Part shown: piece after piece, positions 37,201 to 48,839 of the stretch
How positions within the stretch are numbered: position 1 is the stretch's first letter
Layout of the letters: each line of letters starts with the position of its first letter
Source: Balanoglossus misakiensis
Taxonomy: Eukaryota > Hemichordata
Length of the DNA stretch: 64,000 bases
NCBI GenBank assembly: GCA_040954595.2
Contig: CM082582.2
Location: 10,168,001 to 10,232,000 of the forward strand
Direction of reading: 5' to 3'
Notes under the pieces: generated by a model
Database searches by the model: none
The model's input: the letters and a program-made list of their open reading frames with translations, nothing else
What the model was told of the DNA's origin: nothing
Made by a program: the position numbers and the translations under genes

Positions 37201-39236
37201 GTCAAAATTTGGTCGATTTTTGAAAAAATCATGGGTTATAGCTCAGGAAATCATCGAAAAATGACAATTTTTCGACTTTGCGAAAAGTCAAAATTTGGTC
37301 GATTTTTGAAAAAAATCATGGGTTAAAGCTCAGGAAATCATCAAAAAATGACAATTTTTCGACTTTGCGAAAAGTCAAAATTTGGTCGATTTTTGAAAAA
37401 AATCATGGGTTATGGCTCAGGAAATCATCAAAAAATGACAATTTTTCGACTTTGCGAAAAGTCAAAATTTGGTCGATTTTTGAAAAAAATCATGGGTTAT
37501 GGCTCAGGAAATCATCAAAAAATGACAATTTTTCGACTTTGCGAAAATTCAAAATTTGGTCGATTTTTGAAAAAAATCATGGGTTATGGCTCAGGAAATC
37601 ATCAAAAAATGACACTTTTTCGACTTTGCGGAAAGTCAAAATTTGGTCGATTTTTGAAAAAAATCATGGGTTATAGCTCAGGAAATCATCAAAAAATGAC
37701 AATTTTTCGACTTTGCGGAAAGTCAAAATTTGGTCGATTTTTGAAAAAAATCATGGGTTATAGCTCAGGAAATCATCAAAAAATGACAATTTTTCGACTT
37801 TGCGGAAAGTCAAAATTTGGTCGATTTTTGAAAAAAATCATGGGTTATAGCTCAGGAAATCATCAAAAAATGACAATTTTTCGACTTTGCGAAAAGTCAA
37901 AATTTGGTCGATTTTTGAAAAAAATCATGGGTTATAGCTCAGGAAATCATCAAAAAATGACAATTTTTCGACTTTGCGAAAAGTCAAAATTTGGTCGATT
38001 TTTGAAAAAAATCATGGGTTATAGCTCAGGAAATCATCAAAAAATGACAATTTTTCGACTTTGCGAAAAGTCAAAATTTGGTCGATTTTTGAAAAAAATC
38101 ATGGGTTATAGCTCAGGAAATCATCAAAAAATGACAATTTTTCGACTTTGCGAAAAGTCAAAATTTGGTCGATTTTTGAAAAAATCATGGGTTATAGCTC
38201 AGGAAATCATCAAAAAATGACAATTTTTCGACTTTGCGAAAAGTCAAAATTTGGCCGATTTTTGAAAAAAATCATGGGTTATAGCTCAGGAAATCATCAA
38301 AAAATGACAATTTTTCGACTTTGCGAAAAGTCAAAATTTGGCCGATTTTTGAAAAAAATCATGGGTTATGGCTCAGGAAATCATCAAAAAATGACAATTT
38401 TTCGACTTTGCGAAAAGTCAAAATTTGGTCGATTTTTGAAAAAAATCATGGGTTATAGCTCAGGAAATCATCAAAAAATGACAATTTTTCGACTTTGCGA
38501 AAAGTCAAAATTTGGTCGATTTTTGAAAAAAATCATGGGTTATAGCTCAGGAAATCATCAAAAAATGACAATTTTTCGACTTTGCGGAAAGTCAAAATTT
38601 GGTCGATTTTTGAAAAAAATCATGGGTTATAGCTCAGGAAATCATCAAAAAATGACAATTTTTCGACTTTGCGGAAAGTCAAAATTTGGTCGATTTTTGA
38701 AAAAAATCATGGGTTATAGCTCCGGAAATCATCAAAAAATGACAATTTTTCGACTTTGCGGAAAGTCAAAATTTGGTCGATTTTTGAAAAAAATCATGGG
38801 TTATAGCTCAGGAAATCATCAAAAAATGACAATTTTTCGACTTTGCGGAAAGTCAAAATTTGGTCGATTTTTGAAAAAAATGATGGGTTATAGCTCAGGA
38901 AATCATCAAAAAATGACAATTTTTCGACTTTGCGGAAAGTCAAAATTTGGTCGATTTTTGAAAAAAATCATGGGTTATAGCTCAGGAAATCATCAAAAAA
39001 TGACAATTTTTCGACTTTGCGGAAAGTCAAAATTTGGTCGATTTTTGAAAAAAATCATGGGTTATAGCTCAGGAAATCATCAAAAAATGACAATTTTTCG
39101 ACTTTGCGGAAAGTCAAAATTTGGTCGATTTTTGAAAAAAATGATGGGTTATAGCTCAGGAAATCATCAAAAAATGACAATTTTTCGACTTTGCGGAAAG
39201 TCAAAATTTGGTCGATTTTTGAAAAAAATCATGGGT
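31207..39236 (+). repeat. Higher-order duplication of about 3.9-4.0 kb within the satellite
   Basis: Private variants recur in the same order in two blocks. The gaaaactgaaaatatgg unit is at about 31184 and 35104; the ggccgtgg insertion at 31285 and 35204; the gggttaaagct unit at about 33315 and 37321; the gctccggaaatc unit at about 34629 and 38721. Offsets are about 3920, 3919, 4006 and 4092. They differ by 87 or 173-174 bp, as expected if one or two units were gained or lost after the block was duplicated. Identity between blocks is close to complete. Confidence 0.85.
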
Positions 39237-41150
39237 TAAAGCTCAGGAAATCATCAAAAAATGACAATTTTTCGACTTTGCGAAAAGTCAAAATTTGGTC
39301 GATTTTTGAAAAAAATCATGGGTTATGGCTCAGGAAATCATCAAAAAATGACAATTTTTCGACTTTGCGAAAAGTCAAAATTTGGTCGATTTTTGAAAAA
39401 AATCATGGGTTATGGCTCAGGAAATCATCAAAAAATGACAATTTTTCGACTTTGCGAAAAGTCAAAATTTGGTCGATTTTTGAAAAAAATCATGGGTTAT
39501 GGCTCAGGAAATCATCAAAAAATGACACTTTTTCGACTTTGCGGAAAGTCAAAATTTGGTCGATTTTTGAAAAAAATCATGGGTTATAGCTCAGGAAATC
39601 ATCAAAAAATGACAATTTTTCGACTTTGCGGAAAGTCAAAATTTGGTCGATTTTTGAAAAAAATCATGGGTTATAGCTCAGGAAATCATCAAAAAATGAC
39701 AATTTTTCGACTTTGCGGAAAGTCAAAATTTGGTCGATTTTTGAAAAAAATCATGGGTTATAGCTCAGGAAATCATCAAAAAATGACAATTTTTCGACTT
39801 TGCGAAAAGTCAAAATTTGGTCGATTTTTGAAAAAAATCATGGGTTATAGCTCAGGAAATCATCAAAAAATGACAATTTTTCGACTTTGCGAAAAGTCAA
39901 AATTTGGTCGATTTTTGAAAAAAATCATGGGTTATAGCTCAGGAAATCATCAAAAAATGACAATTTTTCGACTTTGCGAAAAGTCAAAATTTGGTCGATT
40001 TTTGAAAAAAATCATGGGTTATAGCTCAGGAAATCATCAAAAAATGACAATTTTTCGACTTTGCGAAAAGTCAAAATTTGGTCGATTTTTGAAAAAATCA
40101 TGGGTTATAGCTCAGGAAATCATCAAAAAATGACAATTTTTCGACTTTGCGAAAAGTCAAAATTTGGCCGATTTTTGAAAAAAATCATGGGTTATAGCTC
40201 AGGAAATCATCAAAAAATGACAATTTTTCGACTTTGCGAAAAGTCAAAATTTGGCCGATTTTTGAAAAAAATCATGGGTTATGGCTCAGGAAATCATCAA
40301 AAAATGACAATTTTTCGACTTTGCGAAAAGTCAAAATTTGGTCGATTTTTGAAAAAAATCATGGGTTATAGCTCAGGAAATCATCAAAAAATGACAATTT
40401 TTCGACTTTGCGAAAAGTCAAAATTTGGTCGATTTTTGAAAAAAATCATGGGTTATAGCTCAGGAAATCATCAAAAAATGACAATTTTTCGACTTTGCGG
40501 AAAGTCAAAATTTGGTCGATTTTTGAAAAAAATCATGGGTTATAGCTCAGGAAATCATCAAAAAATGACAATTTTTCGACTTTGCGGAAAGTCAAAATTT
40601 GGTCGATTTTTGAAAAAAATCATGGGTTATAGCTCCGGAAATCATCAAAAAATGACAATTTTTCGACTTTGCGGAAAGTCAAAATTTGGTCGATTTTTGA
40701 AAAAAATCATGGGTTATAGCTCAGGAAATCATCAAAAAATGACAATTTTTCGACTTTGCGGAAAGTCAAAATTTGGTCGATTTTTGAAAAAAATGATGGG
40801 TTATAGCTCAGGAAATCATCAAAAAATGACAATTTTTCGACTTTGCGGAAAGTCAAAATTTGGTCGATTTTTGAAAAAAATCATGGGTTATAGCTCAGGA
40901 AATCATCAAAAAATGACAATTTTTCGACTTTGCGGAAAGTCAAAATTTGGTCGATTTTTGAAAAAAATCATGGGTTATAGCTCAGGAAATCATCAAAAAA
41001 TGACAATTTTTTCGACTTTGCGGAAAGTCAAAATTTGGTCGATTTTTGAAAAAAATGATGGGTTATAGCTCAGGAAATCATCAAAAAATGACAATTTTTC
41101 GACTTTGCGGAAAGTCAAAATTTGGTCGATTTTTGAAAAAAATCATGGGT
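37324..41150 (+). repeat. Direct duplication of a 1913-bp segment (22 units) within the satellite
   Basis: The segment starting at the gggttaaagctc unit (37324) is repeated from 39237. The shared order of variants (three tatggctc units, one tgacactttt unit, the aaaaaatcatggg short-A unit, two ggccg units, gctccgg, gatggg) holds at a constant offset of 1913. After an extra T near 41011 the offset is 1914. The copy ends around 41150, where the ordinary unit resumes. It is the youngest visible rearrangement of the array. Confidence 0.8.
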
Positions 41151-43840
41151 TATAGCTCAGGAAATCATCAAAAAATGACAATTTTTCGACTTTGCGGAAA
41201 GTCAAAATTTGGTCGATTTTTGAAAAAAATCATGGGTTATAGCTCAGGAAATCATCAAAAAATGACAATTTTTCGACTTTGCGAAAAGTCAAAATTTGGT
41301 CGATTTTTGAAAAAAATCATGGGTTATAGCTCAGGAAATCATCAAAAAATGACAATTTTTCGACTTTGCGAAAAGTCAAAATTTGGTCGATTTTTGAAAA
41401 AAATCATGGGTTATAGCTCAGGAAACCATCAAAAAATGACAATTTTTCGACTTTGCGAAAAGTCAAAATTTGGTCGATTTTTGAAAAAAATCATGGGTTA
41501 TAGCTCAGGAAATCATCAAAAAATGACAATTTTTCGACTTTGCGGAAAGTCAAAATTTGGTCGATTTTTGAAAAAAATCATGGGTTATAGCTCAGGAAAT
41601 CATCAAAAAATGACAATTTTTCGACTTTGCGGAAAGTCAAAATTTGGTCGATTTTTGAAAAAAATCATGGGTTATAGCTCAGGAAATCATCAAAAATTGA
41701 CAATTTTTCGACTTTGCGGAAAGTCAAAATTTGGTCGATTTTTGAAAAAAATCATGGGTTATAGCTCAGGAAATCATCAAAAAATGACAATTTTTCGACT
41801 TTGCGGAAAGTCAAAATTTGGTCGATTTTTGAAAAAAATCATGGGTTATAGCTCAGGAAATCATCAAAAAATGACAATTTTTCGACTTTGCGGAAAGTCA
41901 AAATTTGGTCGATTTTTGAAAAAAATCATGGGTTATAGCTCAGGAAATCATCAAAAAATGACAATTTTTCGACTTTGCGGAAAGTCAAAATTTGGTCGAT
42001 TTTTGAAAAAAATCATGGGTTATAGCTCAGGAAATCATCAAAAAATGACAATTTTTCGACTTTGCGGAAAGTCAAAATTTGGTCGATTTTTGAAAAAAAT
42101 CATGGGTTATAGCTCAGGAAATCATCAAAAAATGACAATTTTTCGACTTTGCGGAAAGTCAAAATTTGGTCGATTTTTGAAAAAAATCATGGGTTATAGC
42201 TCAGGAAATCATCAAAAAATGACAATTTTTCGACTTTGCGAAAAGTCAAAATTTGGTCGATTTTTGAAAAAAATCATGGGTTATAGCTCAGGAAATCATC
42301 AAAAAATGACAATTTTTCGACTTTGCGAAAAGTCAAAATTTGGTCGATTTTTGAAAAAAATCATGGGTTATAGCTCAGGAAATCATCAAAAAATGACAAT
42401 TTTTCGACTTTGCGAAAAGTCAAAATTTGGTCGATTTTTGAAAAAAATCATGGGTTATAGCTCAGGAAATCATCAAAAAATGACAATTTTTCGACTTTGC
42501 GAAAAGTCAAAATTTGGTCGATTTTTGAAAAAAATCATGGGTTATAGCTCAGGAAATCATCAAAAAATGACAATTTTTCGACTTTGCGGAAAGTCAAAAT
42601 TTGGTCGATTTTTGAAAAAAATCATGGGTTATAGCTCAGGAAATCATCAAAAAATGACAATTTTTCGACTTTGCGAAAAGTCAAAATTTGGTCGATTTTT
42701 GAAAAATCATGGGTTATAGCTCAGGAAAATCATCAAAAAATGACATTTTTTCGACTTTGCGAAAAGTCAAAATTTGGTCGATTTTTGAAAAAAATCATGG
42801 GTTATAGCTCAGGAAAATCATCAAAAAATGACAATTTTTCGACTTTGCGAAAAGTCAAAATTTGGTCGATTTTTGAAAAAAATCATGGGTTATAGCTCAG
42901 GAAATCATCAAAAAATGACAATTTTTCGACTTTGCGAAAAGTCAAAATTTGGCCGATTTTTGAAAAAAATCATGGGTTATAGCTCAGGAAATCATCAAAA
43001 AATGACAATTTTTCGACTTTGCGGAAAGTCAAAATTTGGTCGATTTTTGAAAAAAATCATGGGTTATAGCTCAGGAAATCATCAAAAAATGACAATTTTT
43101 CGACTTTGCGAAAAGTCAAAATTTGGTCGATTTTTGAAAAAAATCATGGGTTATAGCTCAGGAAATCATCAAAAAATGACAATTTTTCGACTTTGCGGAA
43201 AGTCAAAATTTGGTCGATTTTTGAAAAAAATCATGGGTTATAGCTCAGGAAATCATCAAAAAATGACAATTTTTCGACTTTGCGGAAAGTCAAAATTTGG
43301 TCGATTTTTGAAAAAAATCATGGGTTATAGCTCAGGAAATCATCAAAAAATGACAATTTTTCGACTTTGCGAAAAGTCAAAATTTGGTCGATTTTTGAAA
43401 AAAATCATGGGTTATAGCTCAGGAAATCATCAAAAAATGACAATTTTTCGACTTTGCGAAAAGTCAAAATTTGGTCGATTTTTGAAAAAAATCATGGGTT
43501 ATAGCTCAGGAAATCATCAAAAAATGACAATTTTTCGACTTTGCGGAAAGTCAAAATTTGGTCGATTTTTGAAAAAAATCATGGGTTATAGCTCAGGAAA
43601 TCATCAAAAAATGACAATTTTTCGACTTTGCGAAAAGTCAAAATTTGGTCGATTTTTGAAAAAAATCATGGGTTATAGCTCAGGAAATCATCAAAAAATG
43701 ACAATTTTTCGACTTTGCGAAAAGTCAAAATTTGGTCGATTTTTGAAAAAAATCATGGGTTTTAGCTCACGAAATCATCAAAAACTGACAATTTTTCGAT
43801 TTGGCGAAGTTGAAAAAATTCATGAAAAAAGTTTTTATAG

Positions 43841-45196
43841 GTTATTAAAAATTCAAATGCCTTATTTTAGCCAGGTAGTCTCACTTACCTTTTGATCAGC
43901 AAAAGTAGTGCGTTTCCATGGAATCGTCACGTATCAACATTCTAGCAAGACTTTCAAATCTTCTTGCCTTTTGATTGATAATATCTAATTCCGTTTGTCG
44001 CCATTACATTGCTTGTTGTCTTAGCATAAAGCTCCTACAGAGTTTAGTAACGTTGCCGTATAATTAAATTGAACAATTTAAAAGAAATATTTTGTCCTTG
44101 TTTTGCGACTGAAACGGCAACAAAACATACTCGCCAAAGAATCCAAATTTGGAAGGCTTGGGTAGTTTGTGTCCAATTACTCTGTGAATCATACTAAATG
44201 CAGTTTTAATCAGGCAATCATTGAACAAACATAATTGTGATGCTCCTCGATAAAAGAAAAGAGCGAAAATTACCTGCTGCTCAGAGCAAACAGAGAAATT
44301 TTGATATTTTGTGATTATTCATTCTTCTCTTACTACTACCTTAAGTTTGATATGAACGTGTTATACAAGATGTTAGTCAAGACGTAAAAACTACTGAGAG
44401 GTCATAATTCTTTGAGCAACTGCATTATTGATTTATCAAAAGAAAAAAATTAATGTCAAAAGTAAACTTTTTTGCCCTTTAAATGTTATTCTCTAAATGG
44501 GTGCATGCATTTTTGATGCACGGAGATATGATACTTTTTTTATTTATTTTTAATCTTGAAAGATATGATATTGATAACTTGGTGTAATAATTAAAAGGAC
44601 AAAAGGACATATACACTACGACATTGGATAACCAATCAATTATTCTTTATTGCCAATTAACAATGAGTAAATTCCATTTAATACAATACAGTTAAGTAAT
44701 TAAAATTCAACATTGAAGCTAAAAGTAAATCTGACTCCATCTCTTTAATTGTCATTTGCGCGAGCCGGCGCGACTGGCTTACATAAAAGACATGTTACTA
44801 GAGAAAAAATACACATTTTATTACAACAAAAACGTATAATAAAGAAGTTGAAATTCATTTTGAAAACGAGGTTGATGAAATCACCTTAATCTAAATATAA
44901 TTCTATTTACGTCGAAAACATTTTCCATTTGTTTATCAGAGTCAAAATATATGAAATATCATTTAGAAAATTAGACAGTTTCATGTAAATTTTGCATTCC
45001 ATGGGGTACACGGCATATTTACGAAAATATATTATAAAATCACATGACTCTCAATTTTATACAACAAGAAATCTGGTAGAAAGACAATAGAATTAATTGA
45101 GGAAACGGAGTTGCGGACAACCACATCGGTCAATAGAATTACATGTACTTGAAAAACGTCAAATTCGAAATAAAACCGCTACCCTTCCCCAGTTTT
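43841..45196. other. AT-rich intergenic region, no gene seen
   Basis: Strongly AT-rich with no repeat relation to the satellite and no recognisable protein. The portion next to 45197 is presumably the 3' UTR of the minus-strand GPCR. On that strand, AATAAA-like hexamers can be found near 44820-44840, without a clear favourite. Confidence 0.45.
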
Positions 45197-46222
45197 TCAC
45201 TTGTCTTGGTTACTTCCTCCCCTACTTGCAACAGGAGCGACCGTGATAATTTCCGTAGCGGGCACCGACGGGTTGCCTAAAATCATAGACCTCAGAGCCT
45301 TTTGAAACAATCGGTACTTGAAGGCGTAAATGAATGGATTGGCACATGAATTGCAGTAAGCTAGAATTATGGTAAAATGGTAAAATGCCCCGTGAAAATT
45401 CACATGACCCCCGAAGTTGAACTGCAGGAATGTAAATTGATTAGGAGACCAACAGATGACGTAGACAAAGAACACCATGCAAGACGTCATTGTAAGGTTG
45501 CGTTTTATGGCCAAATTGGCTGGCTTGGGTGTGTTTTGATTGGGATGTCGCTGGGGCACGTTTAACTGGTTTTCCGGGCCTATGCGCTTTACCTGGCGTC
45601 CGAACACCAAGATGATTCTACTGAAGGCGAAGATCATGAAGGCGACCGGGAAACCAAATTCTATCAGGAACGTCGCGGCGCCCACCAGTCTCTGAAGGGC
45701 TTGGCTCGGGAAAGGTCGAATCGTACAGCTACCGTGCGCGTTCACGTGGAGAAAGATGGGGAAGAACATTTGGACGATCGGCCCGCACATCCACGCCAAG
45801 AGGGCGGCGACTCGAAGTCGTCGCCGGCTGAATAAGGTGCCGTAGTTCAGCGGGTTGACGACGGCGCAGTATCGCTCACTCGACAGAGCGACCAGGTTGA
45901 ATGTGGAGGCGGCGAAAGAAGACCACAGCGGGAAGCGCTGGATCCACAGTTTGCAGACGAGGTCGCCGTACAATCCGGTTGTCGGTATGTTGATGTAGGG
46001 CGTGGAGAACGTGATGGCCATCAGAAAAAATGAAGCCATTAGGTCGATCGCCGCCTGGTTGACGATCAGAAAGTTCGTCTGCTTGCGGAACGACCTCTCG
46101 CGGACGAAAACGACACAGACGATGCAGTTTCCGAGGAAGCCGACAGACCCAACGATGCCTGCTGTCAAGTATGGGATTAAGTTGTCGCTGTGGTTGACAC
46201 CAACAGTATCGTTGGTCGCCAT
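45197..46222 (-). CDS. Intronless rhodopsin-family GPCR, neuropeptide (galanin/allatostatin/QRFP-like) receptor type
   Basis: 341 aa in one exon. Two N-glycosylation sequons (NDT, NHS) lie before TM1. TM1 contains GNCIVCVVFV. TM2 is unusual in carrying AAIDLMASFF. C90 and C166 are placed for the TM3-ECL2 disulfide. The TM3 end reads SSERYCAVVNPL, an ERY variant of DRY at 116-118. TM6 has CWSP at 257-260 and TM7 has NPFIYAFKY at 295-303. There is no aspartate at the aminergic position of TM3, and the overall wording resembles peptide receptors of the galanin/allatostatin-A/QRFP group, which are expanded in invertebrate deuterostomes. The G protein and ligand cannot be read from the sequence. 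The start chosen is the first Met before TM1. Confidence 0.85.
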   Translation of the reverse strand: MATNDTVGVNHSDNLIPYLTAGIVGSVGFLGNCIVCVVFVRERSFRKQTNFLIVNQAAIDLMASFFLMAITFSTPYINIPTTGLYGDLVCKLWIQRFPLWSSFAASTFNLVALSSERYCAVVNPLNYGTLFSRRRLRVAALLAWMCGPIVQMFFPIFLHVNAHGSCTIRPFPSQALQRLVGAATFLIEFGFPVAFMIFAFSRIILVFGRQVKRIGPENQLNVPQRHPNQNTPKPANLAIKRNLTMTSCMVFFVYVICWSPNQFTFLQFNFGGHVNFHGAFYHFTIILAYCNSCANPFIYAFKYRLFQKALRSMILGNPSVPATEIITVAPVASRGGSNQDK

Positions 46223-48770
46223 CTTTTCGTCTTTTTTTTTTCTTCACTGTCTTCACAGGCACTGTCTCGTAGGCGCCAAAATACTTGTCTTCTGGAGAGA
46301 GAAAAAGATGGGCGGAGAGAAGTCGTAAATGACGATAAACATGTGGTACACCCAAGATATTGGCACAAGGGAAGATGAGAAAAATTAGCTTCGCCGGGAA
46401 TGTGGATGTAAGTAGTCTGGTCATCTTTGCCTGCACGGCGGTTGCGTGAAAACAGAAAAGATGACGTTTTGAAATAGACAGTCGACAAATTCTATAAAAT
46501 GGCAGATAGTTGGGTTTTAAAGCTTTTCCCTGTTGCTTTTCATCAGTCAGATTTCAATTCTGGTGGGAACCAATAAATAAGGTCGTTGTTCCAGTTAAAA
46601 TACAAATTCCGAACGCTCTCACCTTCAAACTGGATCGGCGAAAACAGGTACGCTTTTTAGTTTTCTATTATTGCCGAAGCGATGTTCGAAATCCCCGACA
46701 ACCACACGCCAAGTTACTCGATGTGCGCGAGACTCCGTGCCGCGGAGATTTGATGCGCGGGTTGGAAGAGCGAAGCAGATAATGGGGACATTCGGGAGAC
46801 AGAGTCTGTTTCATTGGTTGATGTGAATAGAAGCAATGGCCAATCACAGCACCGAAAACGACACCGTTTTCGCGGAAGAGAACCCCCCTCCCCCTTCCAC
46901 GAGCTTGATAGAACTAAAGATAATATACCGAACGGGATTTCGGAGTGAATAGGCGTGATTCAGTTGCCAAGGAAACGTGGCACTGAAGTGTGTTGCAACT
47001 ACCTGTAAAGAGGTTGAACGCAGAAAATGATTCGGTCAAGTAAAAGGATCGGTGAAGTCAATGACTGCAAATGCAAGTAATATTATACCATAAATAAAAA
47101 AAATGGAAAAATAAACGGTACGATTGTGATAGCATGAGTGAAGCAGTAGCGGATCTACTCTCATGTTTTTCCATATCATGAAGTAAACGACCACACTTTA
47201 TATGAATAGGTTGCCATTCTGAAGAAATAGGCCTAAACTCACGTTTCCGCGAAATCCAGGATATTTCTCAACCGGAACGCCCACATCAGCAGCAACTATA
47301 GGGGCAGGTGAATAAAGGTCAGAATCGTCTCGTAAAATATTCAAAACCGAAATATTGGCATGAAAGAAATATGAACTTACATCGATATGCTTACAGAAAC
47401 AGATCACTTTTATTAAAATTTCTGTCGTGTGCTTGGTTTTCATTGACCTCAAAGCATGTTGAAAGACATTCAGATTGTCTAGGAAGTCTGCATATAATAC
47501 TGTGTTATTTTCGACAAGCAAATTCTAGATGAACCACTGGCAAAAAGAATATGCATTTCAAACTTGCAGACGTGATAGACGTGCATTTGGGAGTACACAA
47601 AGAACAGTTAGGGTTTTACAAAGTTCAATAACATTGATAAAACCGAAAAAATGATCACGTGCTAATTACATCTAATTTAATGAGTTCTAAAGGAGGATGT
47701 GCTCTGTTCATTTTTCACCAATAACGGAAGAAGGAAACGTTACCTATGGCGTCATCGTGATATTAATTATGCACCGTGCACTTCTGAGAAGAGTGGAAAA
47801 TGCCTTATCGGTAGAACAAAAAAACGCGGGATTCTGGAAGGTCTTTTGAATGTACAGATCATATAGATAATACATCCACCAGTCTTCCCATTGGACTGTA
47901 TTGCGCGTTGGTGAATAGAGAAATTCAATATTGATTTCTACTGAAATCAAACCCCATGCTTTGAAATCGTCCCATTAATCATTGAAGGTATCCTGGTACA
48001 TGTATATGGTTACGAGAAGAAAATGTTACCTCCGATTAAAATTAAACTTTAATACTCCGACTGAAAAACGTGTACACAGCAAATTGAGGGGAAAACAGGA
48101 GAAAGCAAATAAAATTGTACATGTACACATTTGTCACGTAAGGGGGGGAACCTGATTAACTATCAAATCAGGAAAATTTTTATTTTTAAGTGGCGTTCAT
48201 ACTGTGGTATTGCTATATCTAAATTTTGGAGGACACGGAATGCAAATTTGGTAATCAATTTACATGTTTCGTTTTGGCGACAAGAGTATATCTTACAAGT
48301 ATCAATTTGTTTCCATGTTTACAGGTGATCTTTCGCCTAGTTTTGGATTGCCTGAGCGTCAGTTGGAAGCAAAGACCAAGGTCTCAGTTGCTATGGCCAA
48401 TTTCAGGAACAGATTTATTTTGCCAAAATTGCGACTTTTCACTTTCTTTGCATTTATCAGTATCTATAATGGTTGCAAACCTGACGCTTTTTGAGTTTCA
48501 ATGGGACGACAGAGTTTGCTACAAATTAACGGGCCGACCTTTGACCTTACCTGTTTCAATTATCTCAACATCAAGGCAGTGTTGGGGTAAAAAAAATGAT
48601 ACAGACACAAGTATTTCATTTCAATCTAGTTCATTGAAATTTTAATTTCAAAGTTTTAAATCCATAAACAAAAGAGGATACATGTATACAGTATTATCTG
48701 TACACTTACAATATGAAAAAGGTAAACATCAATGGAAAGACTATTGTCATTTGTTATCAGGTGGTCACTA
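46223..48770. other. Upstream region of the peptide-type GPCR and intergenic DNA
   Basis: Just upstream of the GPCR (minus-strand sense) lies a pyrimidine-rich 5' leader. Further right, 46800-46860 holds an ATTGG and a CCAAT in close spacing, typical of NF-Y sites, in a CpG-containing stretch. No recognisable protein domain. One small minus-strand stretch (47243-47295) is bounded by good splice signals and is discussed as a finding. Confidence 0.35.
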
Positions 48771-48839
48771 CAGACTGCCAGTAACAGTTACACCGCGGAA
48801 AATGGACACTTCGTCCTAAGCTTGGTTGCCGGATACCCA

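Larger units (their letters stand above)
29129..43840 (+). repeat. Satellite array of an 87-bp unit, about 168 head-to-tail copies
   Basis: The unit starts atgggttatagctcaggaaa, runs through tcatcaaaaaatgac, tttttcgactttgcg and aaaagtcaaaatttggtcga, and ends in tttttgaaaaaaatc. It measures 87 bp. Copies differ by a few recurrent substitutions: gcga or gcgg before aaagtc, ggtcg or ggccg, tatagctc or tatggctc, catggg or gatggg. Occasional 1-bp indels also occur. A 5-bp insertion-like variant (ggccgtggtcg) marks units near 31286 and 35205. The last unit from 43755 is diverged (gggttttagctcacg). Because 87 is divisible by three, two plus-strand frames are open for hundreds of codons. They break and restart wherever a 1-bp indel occurs, and substitutions show no sign of protecting a protein, so I annotate no gene here. 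Confidence 0.98.

Noticed and set aside
29129-43840. CRISPR-like array
   Set aside because: Units are contiguous with no unique spacers, the repeat is 87 bp, and the surroundings are animal genes.
29218-43895. A family of very long repetitive proteins encoded by the satellite
   Set aside because: Open frames are an automatic result of an 87-bp, stop-free unit. Two different frames are open at once, ends fall at random 1-bp indels, and there is no promoter, intron or start context.
46556-46782. A second exon upstream of the peptide-type GPCR
   Set aside because: The frame has no GPCR-like sequence and the receptor already has a complete TM1 and N-terminus in one exon.
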